DNA of 64,000 bases from Actinokineospora inagensis DSM 44258. Lineage in GTDB: Bacteria; Actinomycetota; Actinomycetes; Mycobacteriales; Pseudonocardiaceae. A program made the translations under genes and the position numbers. Positions 44,236 through 55,271 of the stretch are shown piece after piece (the stretch's first letter is position 1; the number at the start of each line of letters is the position of its first letter). The stretch is from NCBI RefSeq assembly GCF_000482865.1, contig NZ_AXWW01000033.1, positions 30,408 through 94,407 on the forward strand. The letters are read 5' to 3'. The notes under the pieces were generated by a model. The model was not told where the DNA came from and ran no database searches. It saw only the letters and a list, made by a program, of their open reading frames with translations.

Positions 44236-47200
44236 TCAGATCGCGAGCGCCGTCAGTTCCTTCGTTCGGGTCCGCAGCCGGTCCAGATCGGCGAACGCGT
44301 CGCGCGGGTCGTGCTCGTCGGGGCGGACGGGGTTCGGTGTCGACGGGGACCCGATCGACATGCCCCGGGTGGTGAGCGCCTGTCCCACTTTCATCAAGGT
44401 CACCTGGTTCGCCGTCCCGGCGACCAGGTGCTCGATCGCGGCGACCAACTCGTCCGGCTGGATGAGCGGCGCGTCCGGGGCCACCACCGCCTCAGGACCG
44501 TCGACGGCGTTGTTGAAGCAGTAGCCCAGGTTGAGCACCTTGGCCGGGCAGCCGTACCGGTCCCGCGCGCTGAGCGCGAACGAGTCCAGGAATGTGCAGG
44601 CGGCGGCGTAGTTGGCGTGTTTGATGGCCTTGAGGTACGAGTTGATCGACGACAGGAACAGCGCGACCTCGACCGTGTCGCCGAACACCTCCAGCAGCCG
44701 CACACCCACGTCGACCTTGCCCCGGAGCACGCTCTCGAACTCCGCCTCGGTCATCTTGGCCAGGGTGGCGCTCGCCAACACCAGTCCGGAGTGGACAATT
44801 CCGTGCACCCGGCCGAACCGCCGCTCGACCACCGCCCGCGCTTGCCGCAGCTCATCGACGCTGGTGGCGTCCACCTGCAGGTAGACGGGTGCCGGGCTCC
44901 CGGCCCCGGCGATGGCCGCGTCGATCCGGGCGTCCTGCGGGCGTCGACCGAGCCAGACGACCTGGGCGTGGTGCTCGCGGATCAGGTGCTCGCTGATCAC
45001 CGTGCCCAGGCCACCGGCCCCGCCGACGATCACGTAGACCCCGCCGTCCCGGAAACGGGAATCCAGCGTCTCGGCATCCACGGGCAGCAACCGTTGACGG
45101 AACCACGAGCCGTCTCGGTGGAGCAGGGTATTCCCGTCCTGGTCGGCGGGTAGGCTCAACGCGGTTGACAGGTCGGTACCGTCCACATCGGCCACCCGGA
45201 TCGACCAGTTCGGGTACTCCTTGGCCACCGTGCCCATCAGGCCCGCCACCCCGGCGTGCGTCGGGTCGATCCGCTCCGACTCGTGCAGCGGGTGCGCGAG
45301 TCGGGTGATCACTGTCCAACCCAGACGGCGGTTGCCGTAGCCCGCGCTGAGCAACGACTTCACCGTTCGGAACAACCGGAGCACGCCGGACTGGCCGTCG
45401 ACCGGGTCGTCACCGGGCTTCGGCGCGACCCAGATCAGGTGGTCCAACCCCGGTTCGACGTCTGTGATGACCCGCGCCGACGGGTACATCCCGACGAGAG
45501 TGTCCAGGGCCTGCCCGGACGCGATGATGCCGATGGAATCGGACTCGCCCGGCCACCGGTCGACCTCGGGTACGGTCACCGGCTCCCAGATCGGACGCAG
45601 GGTGCGGGCGGGTGCTTCGGTTCGAGCGCGGCGGCCCTGGATGCCCCGGAGCGCGAGGCAGACCGTGCCGTGCTCGTCGATCAGGTCGATGTCGATCCGC
45701 TCGCCGTCGCGCCGCAGCCACGCCCACATCCGGGCCGTGCACGGCGCAAGGACCTCCACCCGCTTGATGGCGAAGACAACCCGGATATCGCTCCCCTCAG
45801 CCAACAGGCGCATGCACTGCATGGCCGAGTCCACTAGGGACGGAGGTAGTGCGAAGTCGTTCGGCACCGCGTCCGGCAGCGCCAACTCGGCGAGCACCTC
45901 GCCCTCGGCCTCGTGCACCGCGACCACACCCCGGAACGCCGGACCGTAGTCGATCCCGCGCTCGCGGTACTCCGCATAGAACTGCTCCGGGCTGATCGAG
46001 GCCCGCCGGAAACCGCGGAGCAGGCCGGGGATGTCGACAACCCGGGGCGCCTGGTCGACGTGCGAGACCTTTCCCTGGCTGTGGACGACGGAATCAGTGC
46101 GCACCTCGAACCGGTCCGCGTCAAGCTCGACCTTGACCGAGCACGGCCCGCCGAGCGGACGCAGGAACACGACGTCCTGCAGGTGGACGGCACCCTCGCC
46201 TTGCCGCGCGGCGGCGTACACCCACTGCAGGTACATCGCCCCGGGCGCGATCTCGGCGCCCCGCACCCGGTGTTGACGCAGGTAGAACTCATCACCGGTC
46301 AGCGTAATCTCGCTGTCACCACCCGGCAGCGCGTACCGAACCCGCTCGAACGGATAACTCGGCAACGGAACCCGCCGATACCGCCCATCACGGAACAGCT
46401 CAGCGAACTCCGGTATCTGTCCATTGAGGAATTCAGCGCCAAGGACGTCCGGCCGGGTCGACCCTGTTGGCGCCTCGGCCGCATGGGCGAGCTTGCGTTC
46501 CGCGTCGGCCATGTCGGTCGCCACGCACACCCAGCGATGCTTGAAATGCGTGCGGCCCATCAGCAACGTGTAGCTGACGTTCCCCAGGTCCAAGTCCCGG
46601 TGGTCACGAAGGTGGCAGGCGAGATCGGATATCTGCTGGCGCAGCGCCACGTCGGTGCGCGCGGACAACGCGATCAGCCTGGGCGCAGGAGCCGTGTTCA
46701 GTCGAGCCTGAACGGGCGCCTCCTCGATGACGGCGTGCGCGTTCGTCCCGCTGGCCCCGAGTGAGGTCACCGCCGCCCGGCGCGGACCGGCGGACTCCCA
46801 GTCCTGTGACCCCGTGTGCACGTAGAACGGGCTGCCGTCGAGCGTGATGCCCGGGTTGGTCCGCCGGTGGTGCAGCAATCCCGGCAGTGTCCGGTGCTTG
46901 ATGGCCAGCGCCGCCTTGATGATCCCGATGACCCCCGCCGCCGACTGGGCGTGCCCGATGTTCGCCTTGCTCGACCCCAACGAGCAGAACCCCTCCTGGT
47001 CGGTGAACCCGCGGAACGCCCGCGCCAACGCGCGGAACTCGACCGGGTCGCCGAGCCGCGTGCCGGTCCCGTGCGCCTCGACCAGCCCGATGCCCGCCGG
47101 GTCGATGGCGAAGTCCTGGTACACCTGCCGGATCAGCCGTTCCTGCGAGGTCCCGTTCGGCGCGGTGATCCCGTTGGTGGTGCCGTCCTGGTTGACCCCG

Positions 47201-50200
47201 ATCCCGGTGATCACGCCGTGCACGTGGTCCCCGTCGGCTTCGGCGTCGGACAGCCGTTTCAGCACCAGCACGCCCACGCCCTCGGCGGGCACGAACCCGT
47301 CGCCGCCCTCGTCGAACGACCGGCACCGACCCGACGGGGCGAGCATCCCGGCCCGCGCCCCGGCGACGTAGAGCCGGGGGGAGGTGTGGACGTAGACACC
47401 ACCCGCGAGCGCGACGTCGGCGTCGCCGGTCCACAACCCCTGGCACGCAAGGTAAACAGACACGAGCGAGCTTGAACACGCCGTGTCGACCGCCATGGCC
47501 GGGCCGTGCAGGTCCAGGTAGTACGCCAGCCGCGACGGGACCAGCGAGTTCATGTTGCCCCAGAACGCCTGGGCCGGGTACTCGGACGGCGCGGACAGGT
47601 CGAAGTAGTCACCCGCCGCGCAGCCGACGTAGATCCCGCACCGCTCCCGGTTGAGCGAGCCGCCCGCGTGACCGGCGTCTTCCAGGGCCTTCCACGCCTC
47701 CTGCAGGAACAACCGCTGCTGCGGCTCCATGTAGGCGGCCTCGGCGCCGGAGATGCCGAAGAACAACGGGTCGAACTCGTCGATCCCGGCCATGAACCCG
47801 CCATCGGCGCAGGTGGTCGGCACCCCGGACAGGTCCCAGCGGGTCACCGGCGTCACCGCGTCCCGGCCGTCGCGCAGCAGCCGCCAGAACTCGTCGACGT
47901 CCCGCGCCCCGGGGAACCGACCGCTCATCCCGACGATCGCGATCGGTTCCCGCCCCGCACTCGCCGTGACCGGACGGCGCGGTTCGTCGGGCCTGGCCGG
48001 TTCGACCGGGGCCGGGGCGGTGATCGGGTACTCGTCGAGGATGTACCTGGTCAGCCGCCGGAGGGACGGGTTGTCGAACAGGGCACTCGGGTCCAGGTCG
48101 GTGCCGAGGTCCGCGTTGACCGCGCGCACCAAGGCGACGCCGGTCAGCGAGTCCAGGCCGTAGTCGGCGAACGGCAGGTCCGCCGACAACTCGTCCTGGC
48201 CGACCTTCAGCGTCGCCGTCAACGCCCTGGTCAGCGCGCTCTCAACGTGCCGATCGGGCGGAACCGCTGCGGCGGCGGGTACGTCGGCTTGGGCCACCAC
48301 GACCTGCTGGCCCAGCCCCGGCAGCCGGTCGGCCGGGAACCGGACCGTGCCGCGGCCGCCTGCCCCGAGGACCGCTCGCCAGGACTCGGCCGATAGAGCC
48401 GGACCCCCTGCCAGCCGCCAGCGGTCGACATGGCGCCACCACCCCTCCAGCAACCCGAACGCCAGGTGCGGCCAGAGCCCGTTCCCGGCGAGTTCGTTGA
48501 TCACCATGACCCCGCCCGGACGCAGCAGCTCCCGGGCGTGCGCGACAGTCTGCTCGATGTCCTCGGTGGCGTGCAGCACATTATTGGCGATCACGATGTC
48601 GTACCGCCCGGTCGCCAACCCCTGCGCGCCCGGCGGCCGCTCGACGTCGAACGTCCGGTACACCAGGTACGGGGCGGTGAAGCGCCGCTCCGCCGCGATG
48701 AGGAACGCCTTGGAGAGGTCGGTGTAGCAGTACTCCGCGACCTCCAGGCCCGCCAGGTGCTCGAACACCCGCTCGCTGGCGCTCCCGGTCCCCGCCCCGA
48801 TTTCCAGAATCCGCACCGGCCCGGCGCGGCGCACCACCTCGGCGCGCACCACCTCGGCGGTGACGGTGTTGAACCGGGCCACCGCGGGGTCGCGCTTGTA
48901 GACCGCCTCGACCAGGTCGAATGAACCGCCGGGGAACATGACATCGGTGGCTGTGACACGTCCGGCCAGGATCGCGGGTATCGCCTCGACCATGCGCTCG
49001 GCCAGGTCCGCCTTGGCGGCGACCGCCGGGTGCGCGGCCTTCCACTCGTGCCATGCCCGCCAGGTCTGTTCGGCGTCCGGTGCTCCGGTGGGCTCGCCGC
49101 CGTCGAACAGCAGGGTCATGCTGTGGTCGAGCCACTTGGCGTGCGTCTCGCTCAGCTCCGGACGGGGTTCTCGGAGCACCCCCGCCGTGGCCAGTTGCGT
49201 GTGCAGGAGTTGCCGGAGGAGGCCGTCCATGTCCGTCGTGATCTGCCGGTACTGGTCCAAGGAGGGCTCAGTCGGTACCGGTTCGATCGGCGCCTGCTCC
49301 GGCCAGAACCGCAAGGTGTCGAACGGATACGTCGGCAGGCTCACCCGCGCGGGCCGAGTCTCGGCGTACCGAAGACCCCAGTCGACGTCGACCCCGCTGA
49401 CCCACAGCCGGGCGATCTTGTCCCAGTCGCCCCGGCTGAGCCAGTCCGCGCTGAGTTCCCGCAGCTCACCGACCCGGGCGAAGAGTGCGACCAGCTCGTC
49501 GCCGTCCCGCCGGGCCGAGCCTTCGAAGTCGGCCGCCCCCTGGTCGACGTAGGCGGTGAGTTGTCCACTGAGGCTGTCCACATCGGACGATGTGAACGCG
49601 ACCCTGCTCGCCATCGCCCGACGGCCGGTCTGCAGCGTGTACGCCAACTCCGCCAGATTCCCGCGATACTCCGGCAGGAACGCGAGCAGGCCCCGCGCCA
49701 ACACCACCAGTCGCGCACTGTCCCGTGCGGACAGCACCACCAACTGGCTCCCGCTCGACTCCGGGTGGGTCGGCTGCGGCACCTGTTCCAGCACCGCGTG
49801 CACGTTGGTGCCCCCGATACCGAAGGAACTCAGCCCCGCCCGCGCCGGACCCGAGTCCGATACGACGGGCACGGTCCGATCCGCCACGAAGAACGGCGAG
49901 GCCGCCCAGTCGATCTGCGGGTTCGGCACGGCGCAGTGCAGCGTCGGCGGGATCTCCCCGTGTCGCAACCCCAACGCTAGTTTGATCAACCCGGCGATCC
50001 CGGCAGCCGCGTCGAGGTGGCCGATGTTGCTCTTGACCGACCCGATCCCGACGTACCCGGTGCGGTCCGTGTAGTGCCGGTAGGCCTCGGTGAGGGCCGC
50101 GACCTCGATCGGATCGCCCAGCCTGGTACCGGTGCCGTGCGCCTCGACGTACCGGATGGTCGCCGGGTCCACACCGGACTTGTCCAGCGCCTTGCGGATC

Positions 50201-53200
50201 ACGTCGACCTGGCCGTTGACGCTGGGCGCGTAGAACCCGGCCTTGTCGCCCCCGTCGTTGTTCACCGCGATCCCGCGGATCAGGCAGTACACGTGGTCGC
50301 CGTCGGCGATCGCGTCCCGGGCCCGCTTGAGCACGACCGCGCCCACCCCTTCGCCACCGGCCATGCCGTCGGCGGATTCGGCGAACGCCTTGCTCCGCCC
50401 GTCGCTCGCGAAGTTCAGGCCCGGCTGGTGCAGGTAGCCCAGCTCCATTGTGGAGAACAGGCTGGCCGCGCCGACCAGGGCTTGGTCGGCCTCGCCTGCC
50501 AGCAACCCCTGACAGGCCAGGTACACGCCGGTCAACGCCGACGAGCAGTTCGTGCTCACCGCCATGCTCGGGCCCTTGAGCCCCAGCTTGCTGGAGATCA
50601 TCGTCGGCACGCTGCCACCCTGGGCCAGCAGCCACGCCGCGTAGCCCTCGGTGCTCGCCAACACCCGCGCGCCGGTCGCGTTCGCCATCAGGCTGGGCAG
50701 CAGGGCCTGGTAGAAGTTGGTGCTGGTCGAGGTGAAGACGCTGGTGTTCGGGACGTCTTCCGGGCGGTAACCGGCGTCTTCCAGGGCTTTCCAGGCGTGC
50801 ATGAGCAGCAGGCGGCCCTGCGGGTCCATCAGTTCCGCGTCGCGCGGGGAGATCCCGAAGAACGCCGCGTCGAACTCCGCCTTGTCCTCGACGACCGACC
50901 GGCTCGGCACGTAGTCCGGGTGGCTGATCAGGTCTTCGGGGACCCCGAGCGACCGGAGCTCATCCGGTGACCACGTGCTGCCGCCGGTCTTGCCGTCCCG
51001 CAGGTTCTGCCAGAACTCCCGGTGGTCGCGGGCGCCGGGGAACCGGCAGGACATGCCGACCACGGCGATGGCATCGGGTTCGAGGTGTGCCGGCTGTTCG
51101 AGTCGAGGGGCCGGGGCCGGTGCGTGATCCGGTTCCAGGTGCCGGGCCATGGCCGCGACCGAGGGGTGCGCGAACAACGCGGTCGGTCGCAGCGCGCGCC
51201 CGAACTCGCGGTTGAGGTTGGCCACCACGTCGATGGCCGTGAACGAGTCGCCACCCAGGTCGAAGAACCCGGTGTCCCGGTCGATGTCCTGGTGCCCGAG
51301 CGCGTCGGCGAACACGCGCCGCACGGTCCGCTCGACGTGGTGGACGGGCTCCGGCTTTCGTTCGGCGGGTGCGGTCAGCCGGGACCGGTCGATCTTGCCG
51401 TTCGCGTTGAGCGGGAACGACTCCAGCCACACGAACGCGCTCGGCACCATGTACGCCGGGAGGGACGCCGCCAGGTGCTCACGGAGCGCCTTGGCCTCGA
51501 CGGGACGCCCGGTGAAGTAGGCGGCCAGCCGTTCAGACCGGACCATCACGACGCCCTGGTCGATGTCAGGGTGCGTGCCCAGCACGGCCTCGATCTCACC
51601 CAACTCGACGCGGTACCCGCGCAGCTTGACCTGGTTGTCCATCCGGCCGAGGACGACGATCTCGCCGTTGGGCAGCCGCCGCGCCACGTCGCCGGTGCGG
51701 TAGAGGCGCCGACCGGGCGCAAAGGGGTCGGCCATGAACCGGTCCGCGGTCAACGCCGGTTGTCCGCGATAGCCGAGGGCCACGCCATCGCCTGAGATGC
51801 AGAGCTCGCCGGGGATGCCGATGGGGGTGGGCTGGAGGTCCCGGTCGAGGACGTAGAGCCGGGTGTTCGCGATCGGGCCACCGATCGTCACCGGCTCCTC
51901 GGCGCGCAAACGCTTGACCGATGACCAGATCGTGGTCTCCGTCGGCCCGTAGAGGTTCCACACCTCACCGTGCGCGACCAACTCGTCCTTGAGCGCCTCG
52001 GGTAACGCCTCGCCGCCGCACAGCACCCGCACCCCGGTCTCGTTGCGCCAGCCGACCCGCAGCAGCATCGACCAGGTGGCCGGGGTGGCCTGCAAGACCG
52101 TGGGCCGCCAGTCGGCGATCTCCTCGGCGAGCAGGGTCGGGTCGGCGGTCGCGGTGGCGATCCGGCAGTGGCCGCCGGTGATCAGCGGCAGGAACAGCTC
52201 CAGGGCGGCGATGTCGAAACCGTGCGTGGTGACGGCCAGCAGGCGGTCGTCGGCGGTGAACTCCAGGGTGCTCGCCATGGCCAGCAGGAAGTTGGTCAGC
52301 GCCCGGTGCGGGACCACCACGCCCTTGGGGCGGCCGGTGCTGCCGGACGTGTAGATGACGTAGGCGATCCCGCCGGGTCGCGGCCTTGGGCCTGCTGGTG
52401 CCGGGCGGTCGATCGGGTGCAGCCGGGCCATCGTGTCCAGTGTGGACAGTTTGCCCGCAGTGGCCGGGTGGCACAGGACGACGTCGGCGCCGCTGTCCTC
52501 GACCAGGTACGACAGCCGCTCGGCGGGCAGGTCCGGGTCCAGCGGCAGGTACGCGGCGCCGGACTTCACCACCGCGAGCAGCGCCACGACCAGGTCGGTC
52601 GACCGGCGGAGGCACACGCCCACGGTGCCGCCCCGCACCGACTCGGCGAGGGCCGTGCTGCGCTCGGCGAGCTCGCGGTAGGTGAGGGTCTCGTCGCCGC
52701 AGCTCACCGCGGGCCGGTCGGGAGCGGCGGCGGCCCGCTCGGCGAACAGGTCCCAGCAGGTGCGGTCCGCCGGGTAGTCGACGGCGGTGCGGTTCCACTC
52801 GTGCAGCACCAGGCCGCGCTCGGCGTCGCCCAGGAGGTCCAGCTCGCCCAGGGTGGCGCGGCCCTCGGTGCGGATGATGGCGTCGACCAGGGTGAGGAAG
52901 TGCTCGGCCATCCGCTCGACGTAGTCCGCCGCGAACGCGGCCGGGTGGTACTTCCAGTCCAGCGCGAACCCGTCGCCGGGCACGACGTCCAGGGTCAGGT
53001 CGAACTCGCCCAACTGGTGCAGCTCGACCGGCCGGAACGGCCACGTGTCGCCGAGTTCGGCGGCCAGGCCGGTCAGCAGCTCGGTGAGCGAGAAGTTCTG
53101 GTAGTTGTAGACGACCTGGTAGACCGGGGACCGCAGGTCGGCGCCGCGTTCGCCGAGGTCGCGCACGATGCGCGGGAACGGGTAGGCGCCGTGCTCGATG

Positions 53201-54183
53201 GCGCCGAACACCGTGGCCCGCACCCGCTCCGCGAAGGCGTTGAACTCGTCGGTGCCGGTCGGCCTGCTGCGGACGGGCAGCGTGTTGACGAAGTACCCGA
53301 CCACCGAATCCAGCCGCTCCACCGGACGACCGGCGGTGGGCATCCCGACGATGATGTCTTCCTGGCCCGTGTACCGGTGCAGCAGGGTGGTGAAGACGGC
53401 GAGGAAGAAGACCCCGGGACTGATGTCGTGCGCGGCCGCGAAATCAGCGACGGCGTTTGCCTGCGCCCGCGTCAACCGCCTGCTGTGCAGCTCGTTTTCG
53501 TGCGGCGCGTCCGGGGCGACAGTGGGCAGCCCGCTGAGCGGAACCCGATCGGCGAGTTCCCGTTGCCAGAATTCCCCATCCAGCCCGGCCCGGTCACCGG
53601 CGAGGTATTCCCGTTCCCAGGCCACGAATTCGCGGTATGATGCCGGAATTGGTTCCCACGCAGGCTGGTCGCCTTGCACCCTGGCCTGGTAGGCGCGCAG
53701 GAACGTTTCCAACACAAGGCGCAACGACATCCCGTCGATGACAATGTGGTGCACGACCAACAACAGATACCGCTCACCCCCGGCGACGGTCAACACCGAT
53801 AGCCGCACCAGCGGCCCACCGACCAGGTCGAACGGCCGCCGCACGTGCTGTTCGAGATCAGCCGCCCCCACGATGTCGGCCTGTTCGACGATGATCGGCC
53901 CAGCGGGGACCAACTGGTCGCCCTCGATCTTGGTGGCCAACACCGGGTGCCGCGCCACCGTGTCCTTCATGGCGTTCTCGACAGCATCGACGTCGATGTG
54001 TTGACAGGCAAGGCAAACCGGAACGTTGTAGGCATGGGTGTCCGGCTCCATCCGGTGCACCGCCCACAACCCGCGCTGCCCCTCCGACAACGGCACCCGC
54101 GCCCGACGCTCCAACTCCACCAACACAGCCGCCGTCGACAACACCCCCGCCCGATACCCGTCGACGAGTTCCTGAAGATCCAC
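44236..54183 (-). CDS. Hybrid NRPS/trans-AT PKS: C-A-PCP-KS-MT-ACP-KS-DH-KR
   Basis: 3315 aa. GTG 54183 is preferred to GTG 54237 because GGGAGGGAG lies six bases before it. Domains: condensation (HHIVIDG near 146), adenylation (YTSGSTGRPKG near 610), PCP (GGDS near 978), KS (TNCSSAL near 1210), MT (ILEIGAGTG near 1790), ACP (YGLDSL near 2009), KS (DTACSSSL near 2231), DH (HRVRGAEIAPG near 2636; DSAMQ) and KR (VGGAGGLG near 3048; Tyr in NYAAAC; no LDD). The eight-plus-two specificity code reads by eye as DILQLGLIWK, matching glycine-activating domains. No AT occurs anywhere, and there is no carrier after the last KR, so the chain continues on the next protein's MT-ACP. First gene of the operon. 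Confidence 0.92.
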   Translation of the reverse strand: MDLQELVDGYRAGVLSTAAVLVELERRARVPLSEGQRGLWAVHRMEPDTHAYNVPVCLACQHIDVDAVENAMKDTVARHPVLATKIEGDQLVPAGPIIVEQADIVGAADLEQHVRRPFDLVGGPLVRLSVLTVAGGERYLLLVVHHIVIDGMSLRLVLETFLRAYQARVQGDQPAWEPIPASYREFVAWEREYLAGDRAGLDGEFWQRELADRVPLSGLPTVAPDAPHENELHSRRLTRAQANAVADFAAAHDISPGVFFLAVFTTLLHRYTGQEDIIVGMPTAGRPVERLDSVVGYFVNTLPVRSRPTGTDEFNAFAERVRATVFGAIEHGAYPFPRIVRDLGERGADLRSPVYQVVYNYQNFSLTELLTGLAAELGDTWPFRPVELHQLGEFDLTLDVVPGDGFALDWKYHPAAFAADYVERMAEHFLTLVDAIIRTEGRATLGELDLLGDAERGLVLHEWNRTAVDYPADRTCWDLFAERAAAAPDRPAVSCGDETLTYRELAERSTALAESVRGGTVGVCLRRSTDLVVALLAVVKSGAAYLPLDPDLPAERLSYLVEDSGADVVLCHPATAGKLSTLDTMARLHPIDRPAPAGPRPRPGGIAYVIYTSGSTGRPKGVVVPHRALTNFLLAMASTLEFTADDRLLAVTTHGFDIAALELFLPLITGGHCRIATATADPTLLAEEIADWRPTVLQATPATWSMLLRVGWRNETGVRVLCGGEALPEALKDELVAHGEVWNLYGPTETTIWSSVKRLRAEEPVTIGGPIANTRLYVLDRDLQPTPIGIPGELCISGDGVALGYRGQPALTADRFMADPFAPGRRLYRTGDVARRLPNGEIVVLGRMDNQVKLRGYRVELGEIEAVLGTHPDIDQGVVMVRSERLAAYFTGRPVEAKALREHLAASLPAYMVPSAFVWLESFPLNANGKIDRSRLTAPAERKPEPVHHVERTVRRVFADALGHQDIDRDTGFFDLGGDSFTAIDVVANLNREFGRALRPTALFAHPSVAAMARHLEPDHAPAPAPRLEQPAHLEPDAIAVVGMSCRFPGARDHREFWQNLRDGKTGGSTWSPDELRSLGVPEDLISHPDYVPSRSVVEDKAEFDAAFFGISPRDAELMDPQGRLLLMHAWKALEDAGYRPEDVPNTSVFTSTSTNFYQALLPSLMANATGARVLASTEGYAAWLLAQGGSVPTMISSKLGLKGPSMAVSTNCSSALTGVYLACQGLLAGEADQALVGAASLFSTMELGYLHQPGLNFASDGRSKAFAESADGMAGGEGVGAVVLKRARDAIADGDHVYCLIRGIAVNNDGGDKAGFYAPSVNGQVDVIRKALDKSGVDPATIRYVEAHGTGTRLGDPIEVAALTEAYRHYTDRTGYVGIGSVKSNIGHLDAAAGIAGLIKLALGLRHGEIPPTLHCAVPNPQIDWAASPFFVADRTVPVVSDSGPARAGLSSFGIGGTNVHAVLEQVPQPTHPESSGSQLVVLSARDSARLVVLARGLLAFLPEYRGNLAELAYTLQTGRRAMASRVAFTSSDVDSLSGQLTAYVDQGAADFEGSARRDGDELVALFARVGELRELSADWLSRGDWDKIARLWVSGVDVDWGLRYAETRPARVSLPTYPFDTLRFWPEQAPIEPVPTEPSLDQYRQITTDMDGLLRQLLHTQLATAGVLREPRPELSETHAKWLDHSMTLLFDGGEPTGAPDAEQTWRAWHEWKAAHPAVAAKADLAERMVEAIPAILAGRVTATDVMFPGGSFDLVEAVYKRDPAVARFNTVTAEVVRAEVVRRAGPVRILEIGAGTGSASERVFEHLAGLEVAEYCYTDLSKAFLIAAERRFTAPYLVYRTFDVERPPGAQGLATGRYDIVIANNVLHATEDIEQTVAHARELLRPGGVMVINELAGNGLWPHLAFGLLEGWWRHVDRWRLAGGPALSAESWRAVLGAGGRGTVRFPADRLPGLGQQVVVAQADVPAAAAVPPDRHVESALTRALTATLKVGQDELSADLPFADYGLDSLTGVALVRAVNADLGTDLDPSALFDNPSLRRLTRYILDEYPITAPAPVEPARPDEPRRPVTASAGREPIAIVGMSGRFPGARDVDEFWRLLRDGRDAVTPVTRWDLSGVPTTCADGGFMAGIDEFDPLFFGISGAEAAYMEPQQRLFLQEAWKALEDAGHAGGSLNRERCGIYVGCAAGDYFDLSAPSEYPAQAFWGNMNSLVPSRLAYYLDLHGPAMAVDTACSSSLVSVYLACQGLWTGDADVALAGGVYVHTSPRLYVAGARAGMLAPSGRCRSFDEGGDGFVPAEGVGVLVLKRLSDAEADGDHVHGVITGIGVNQDGTTNGITAPNGTSQERLIRQVYQDFAIDPAGIGLVEAHGTGTRLGDPVEFRALARAFRGFTDQEGFCSLGSSKANIGHAQSAAGVIGIIKAALAIKHRTLPGLLHHRRTNPGITLDGSPFYVHTGSQDWESAGPRRAAVTSLGASGTNAHAVIEEAPVQARLNTAPAPRLIALSARTDVALRQQISDLACHLRDHRDLDLGNVSYTLLMGRTHFKHRWVCVATDMADAERKLAHAAEAPTGSTRPDVLGAEFLNGQIPEFAELFRDGRYRRVPLPSYPFERVRYALPGGDSEITLTGDEFYLRQHRVRGAEIAPGAMYLQWVYAAARQGEGAVHLQDVVFLRPLGGPCSVKVELDADRFEVRTDSVVHSQGKVSHVDQAPRVVDIPGLLRGFRRASISPEQFYAEYRERGIDYGPAFRGVVAVHEAEGEVLAELALPDAVPNDFALPPSLVDSAMQCMRLLAEGSDIRVVFAIKRVEVLAPCTARMWAWLRRDGERIDIDLIDEHGTVCLALRGIQGRRARTEAPARTLRPIWEPVTVPEVDRWPGESDSIGIIASGQALDTLVGMYPSARVITDVEPGLDHLIWVAPKPGDDPVDGQSGVLRLFRTVKSLLSAGYGNRRLGWTVITRLAHPLHESERIDPTHAGVAGLMGTVAKEYPNWSIRVADVDGTDLSTALSLPADQDGNTLLHRDGSWFRQRLLPVDAETLDSRFRDGGVYVIVGGAGGLGTVISEHLIREHHAQVVWLGRRPQDARIDAAIAGAGSPAPVYLQVDATSVDELRQARAVVERRFGRVHGIVHSGLVLASATLAKMTEAEFESVLRGKVDVGVRLLEVFGDTVEVALFLSSINSYLKAIKHANYAAACTFLDSFALSARDRYGCPAKVLNLGYCFNNAVDGPEAVVAPDAPLIQPDELVAAIEHLVAGTANQVTLMKVGQALTTRGMSIGSPSTPNPVRPDEHDPRDAFADLDRLRTRTKELTALAI

Positions 54184-54701
54184 GCCGAACTCCCTCCCAC
54201 TGGGGTTCGTCGAACAAATCCCCCACCGCGCGGGCACGCAGAATGAACCAGGGCGCAGAAATCACGGCACCCCCCGAGATTCCCCCACGGATAACGGAGA
54301 ACAGAAAATCGCTCCTGCTATTACCCTACCACAGCACACCGCTGACCCCTGGTCAATGTTCCGTTCCTCACCGCCCGATCACCGCTGGTCCAGCCCATGC
54401 CTCCCGTTGGACCAGAATGCCCGACTAGCCCAGTCGAGTGAGTCACCATTGACCATTCCGGCGGCCAACCCCAAAACACCTCACAGTGGGTAATGCCCCC
54501 CACCCGCCCACCCACTAATGCGAATGCCCACCAGGCACAAGCTCGCCCAGCCACTAGCGGACAGCCCCAACCCGCCCCCGCGCGCGACTGACCCCACCCC
54601 CCTTCGCGAACGGGCCGTCCACCCCCGCCGCTGTCACCCCCTCCGCCCGACCTGACTCCCGTCTGGCCAACCCAGTCCGACTCCGCCACACGCCCCCGCT
54701 T

Positions 54702-55020
54702 GGCCTCGCCCAGCCTGGTCGCACTCTTGTCTGGCCTCGCCCGGCCTGGTCGCACTCTTGTCTGGCCTCGCCCAGCCCGGCCGCACTCCTGTCTGGCTTC
54801 GCCCAGCCCGGCCGCACTCCTGTCTGTTCCCCACCCAGCCTGGTCGCAGCCGGTCTGGCCCCACCCTGCCTAGTCCCGCCCGGCCTGGCCGCAACCCCGT
54901 GGTCCGACCATGCCTGGCCGCAACCCGTCTGGTCCGACCCAGCCTGGCCTCACCCGGTCTGGCCCCGCTCGGCCTGGCCGCAACCCGTCCGGCCCGGCCC
55001 GGTCGACCGCAATCCGCCTG
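54702..55020. repeat. Degenerate 31-bp tandem repeat
   Basis: About four close copies of a 31-base unit (GGCCTCGCCCAGCCTGGTCG, then CACTCTTGTCT) run from 54702 to about 54825. Five or more diverged copies, keeping GCCTGGCCGCAACCC-type cores, continue to about 55020. Unit length is not a multiple of three, so the array is unlikely to be coding. There are no unique spacers, so it is not a CRISPR array. Confidence 0.7.
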
Positions 55021-55142
55021 TCCCCGCCCACTTGTCGGCCACAACTCGGTGGCCCCAACCCCGTCTACCCGCACTTCGCCCAGCCCACACGCCATCGGCC
55101 ACACCTCGACCGCAACCCCGCCCGCAACCCCGCCCGCCGGGC

Positions 55143-55271
55143 GGCCCCCACCCTTCCCGGGGGGCGTCCCCGATGCCAGTCTACCGGCTGGGCAAGATCG
55201 ACAGGGGTTGGTGCCGTGGCCTGTGGGTGGCCTGGCGAGATGTGGACAACTCAGCCCTGAGCTGCGTCGAG
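55143..55271. repeat. Direct repeat of about 128 bp, copy 1
   Basis: Shares long identical blocks with 55704-55831, including GCCAGTCTACCGG, GAGATCGACAGGGGTTGG-type sequence and GTGTGGGTGG-like stretches. It contains TGTGGACAA at 55241-55249, the complement of a DnaA box (TTGTCCACA). No gene is seen in it. Confidence 0.7.

Noticed and set aside
54702..55020. Possible CRISPR array
   Set aside because: The 31-base units abut each other with no unique spacers and drift steadily in sequence; no cas genes are present.
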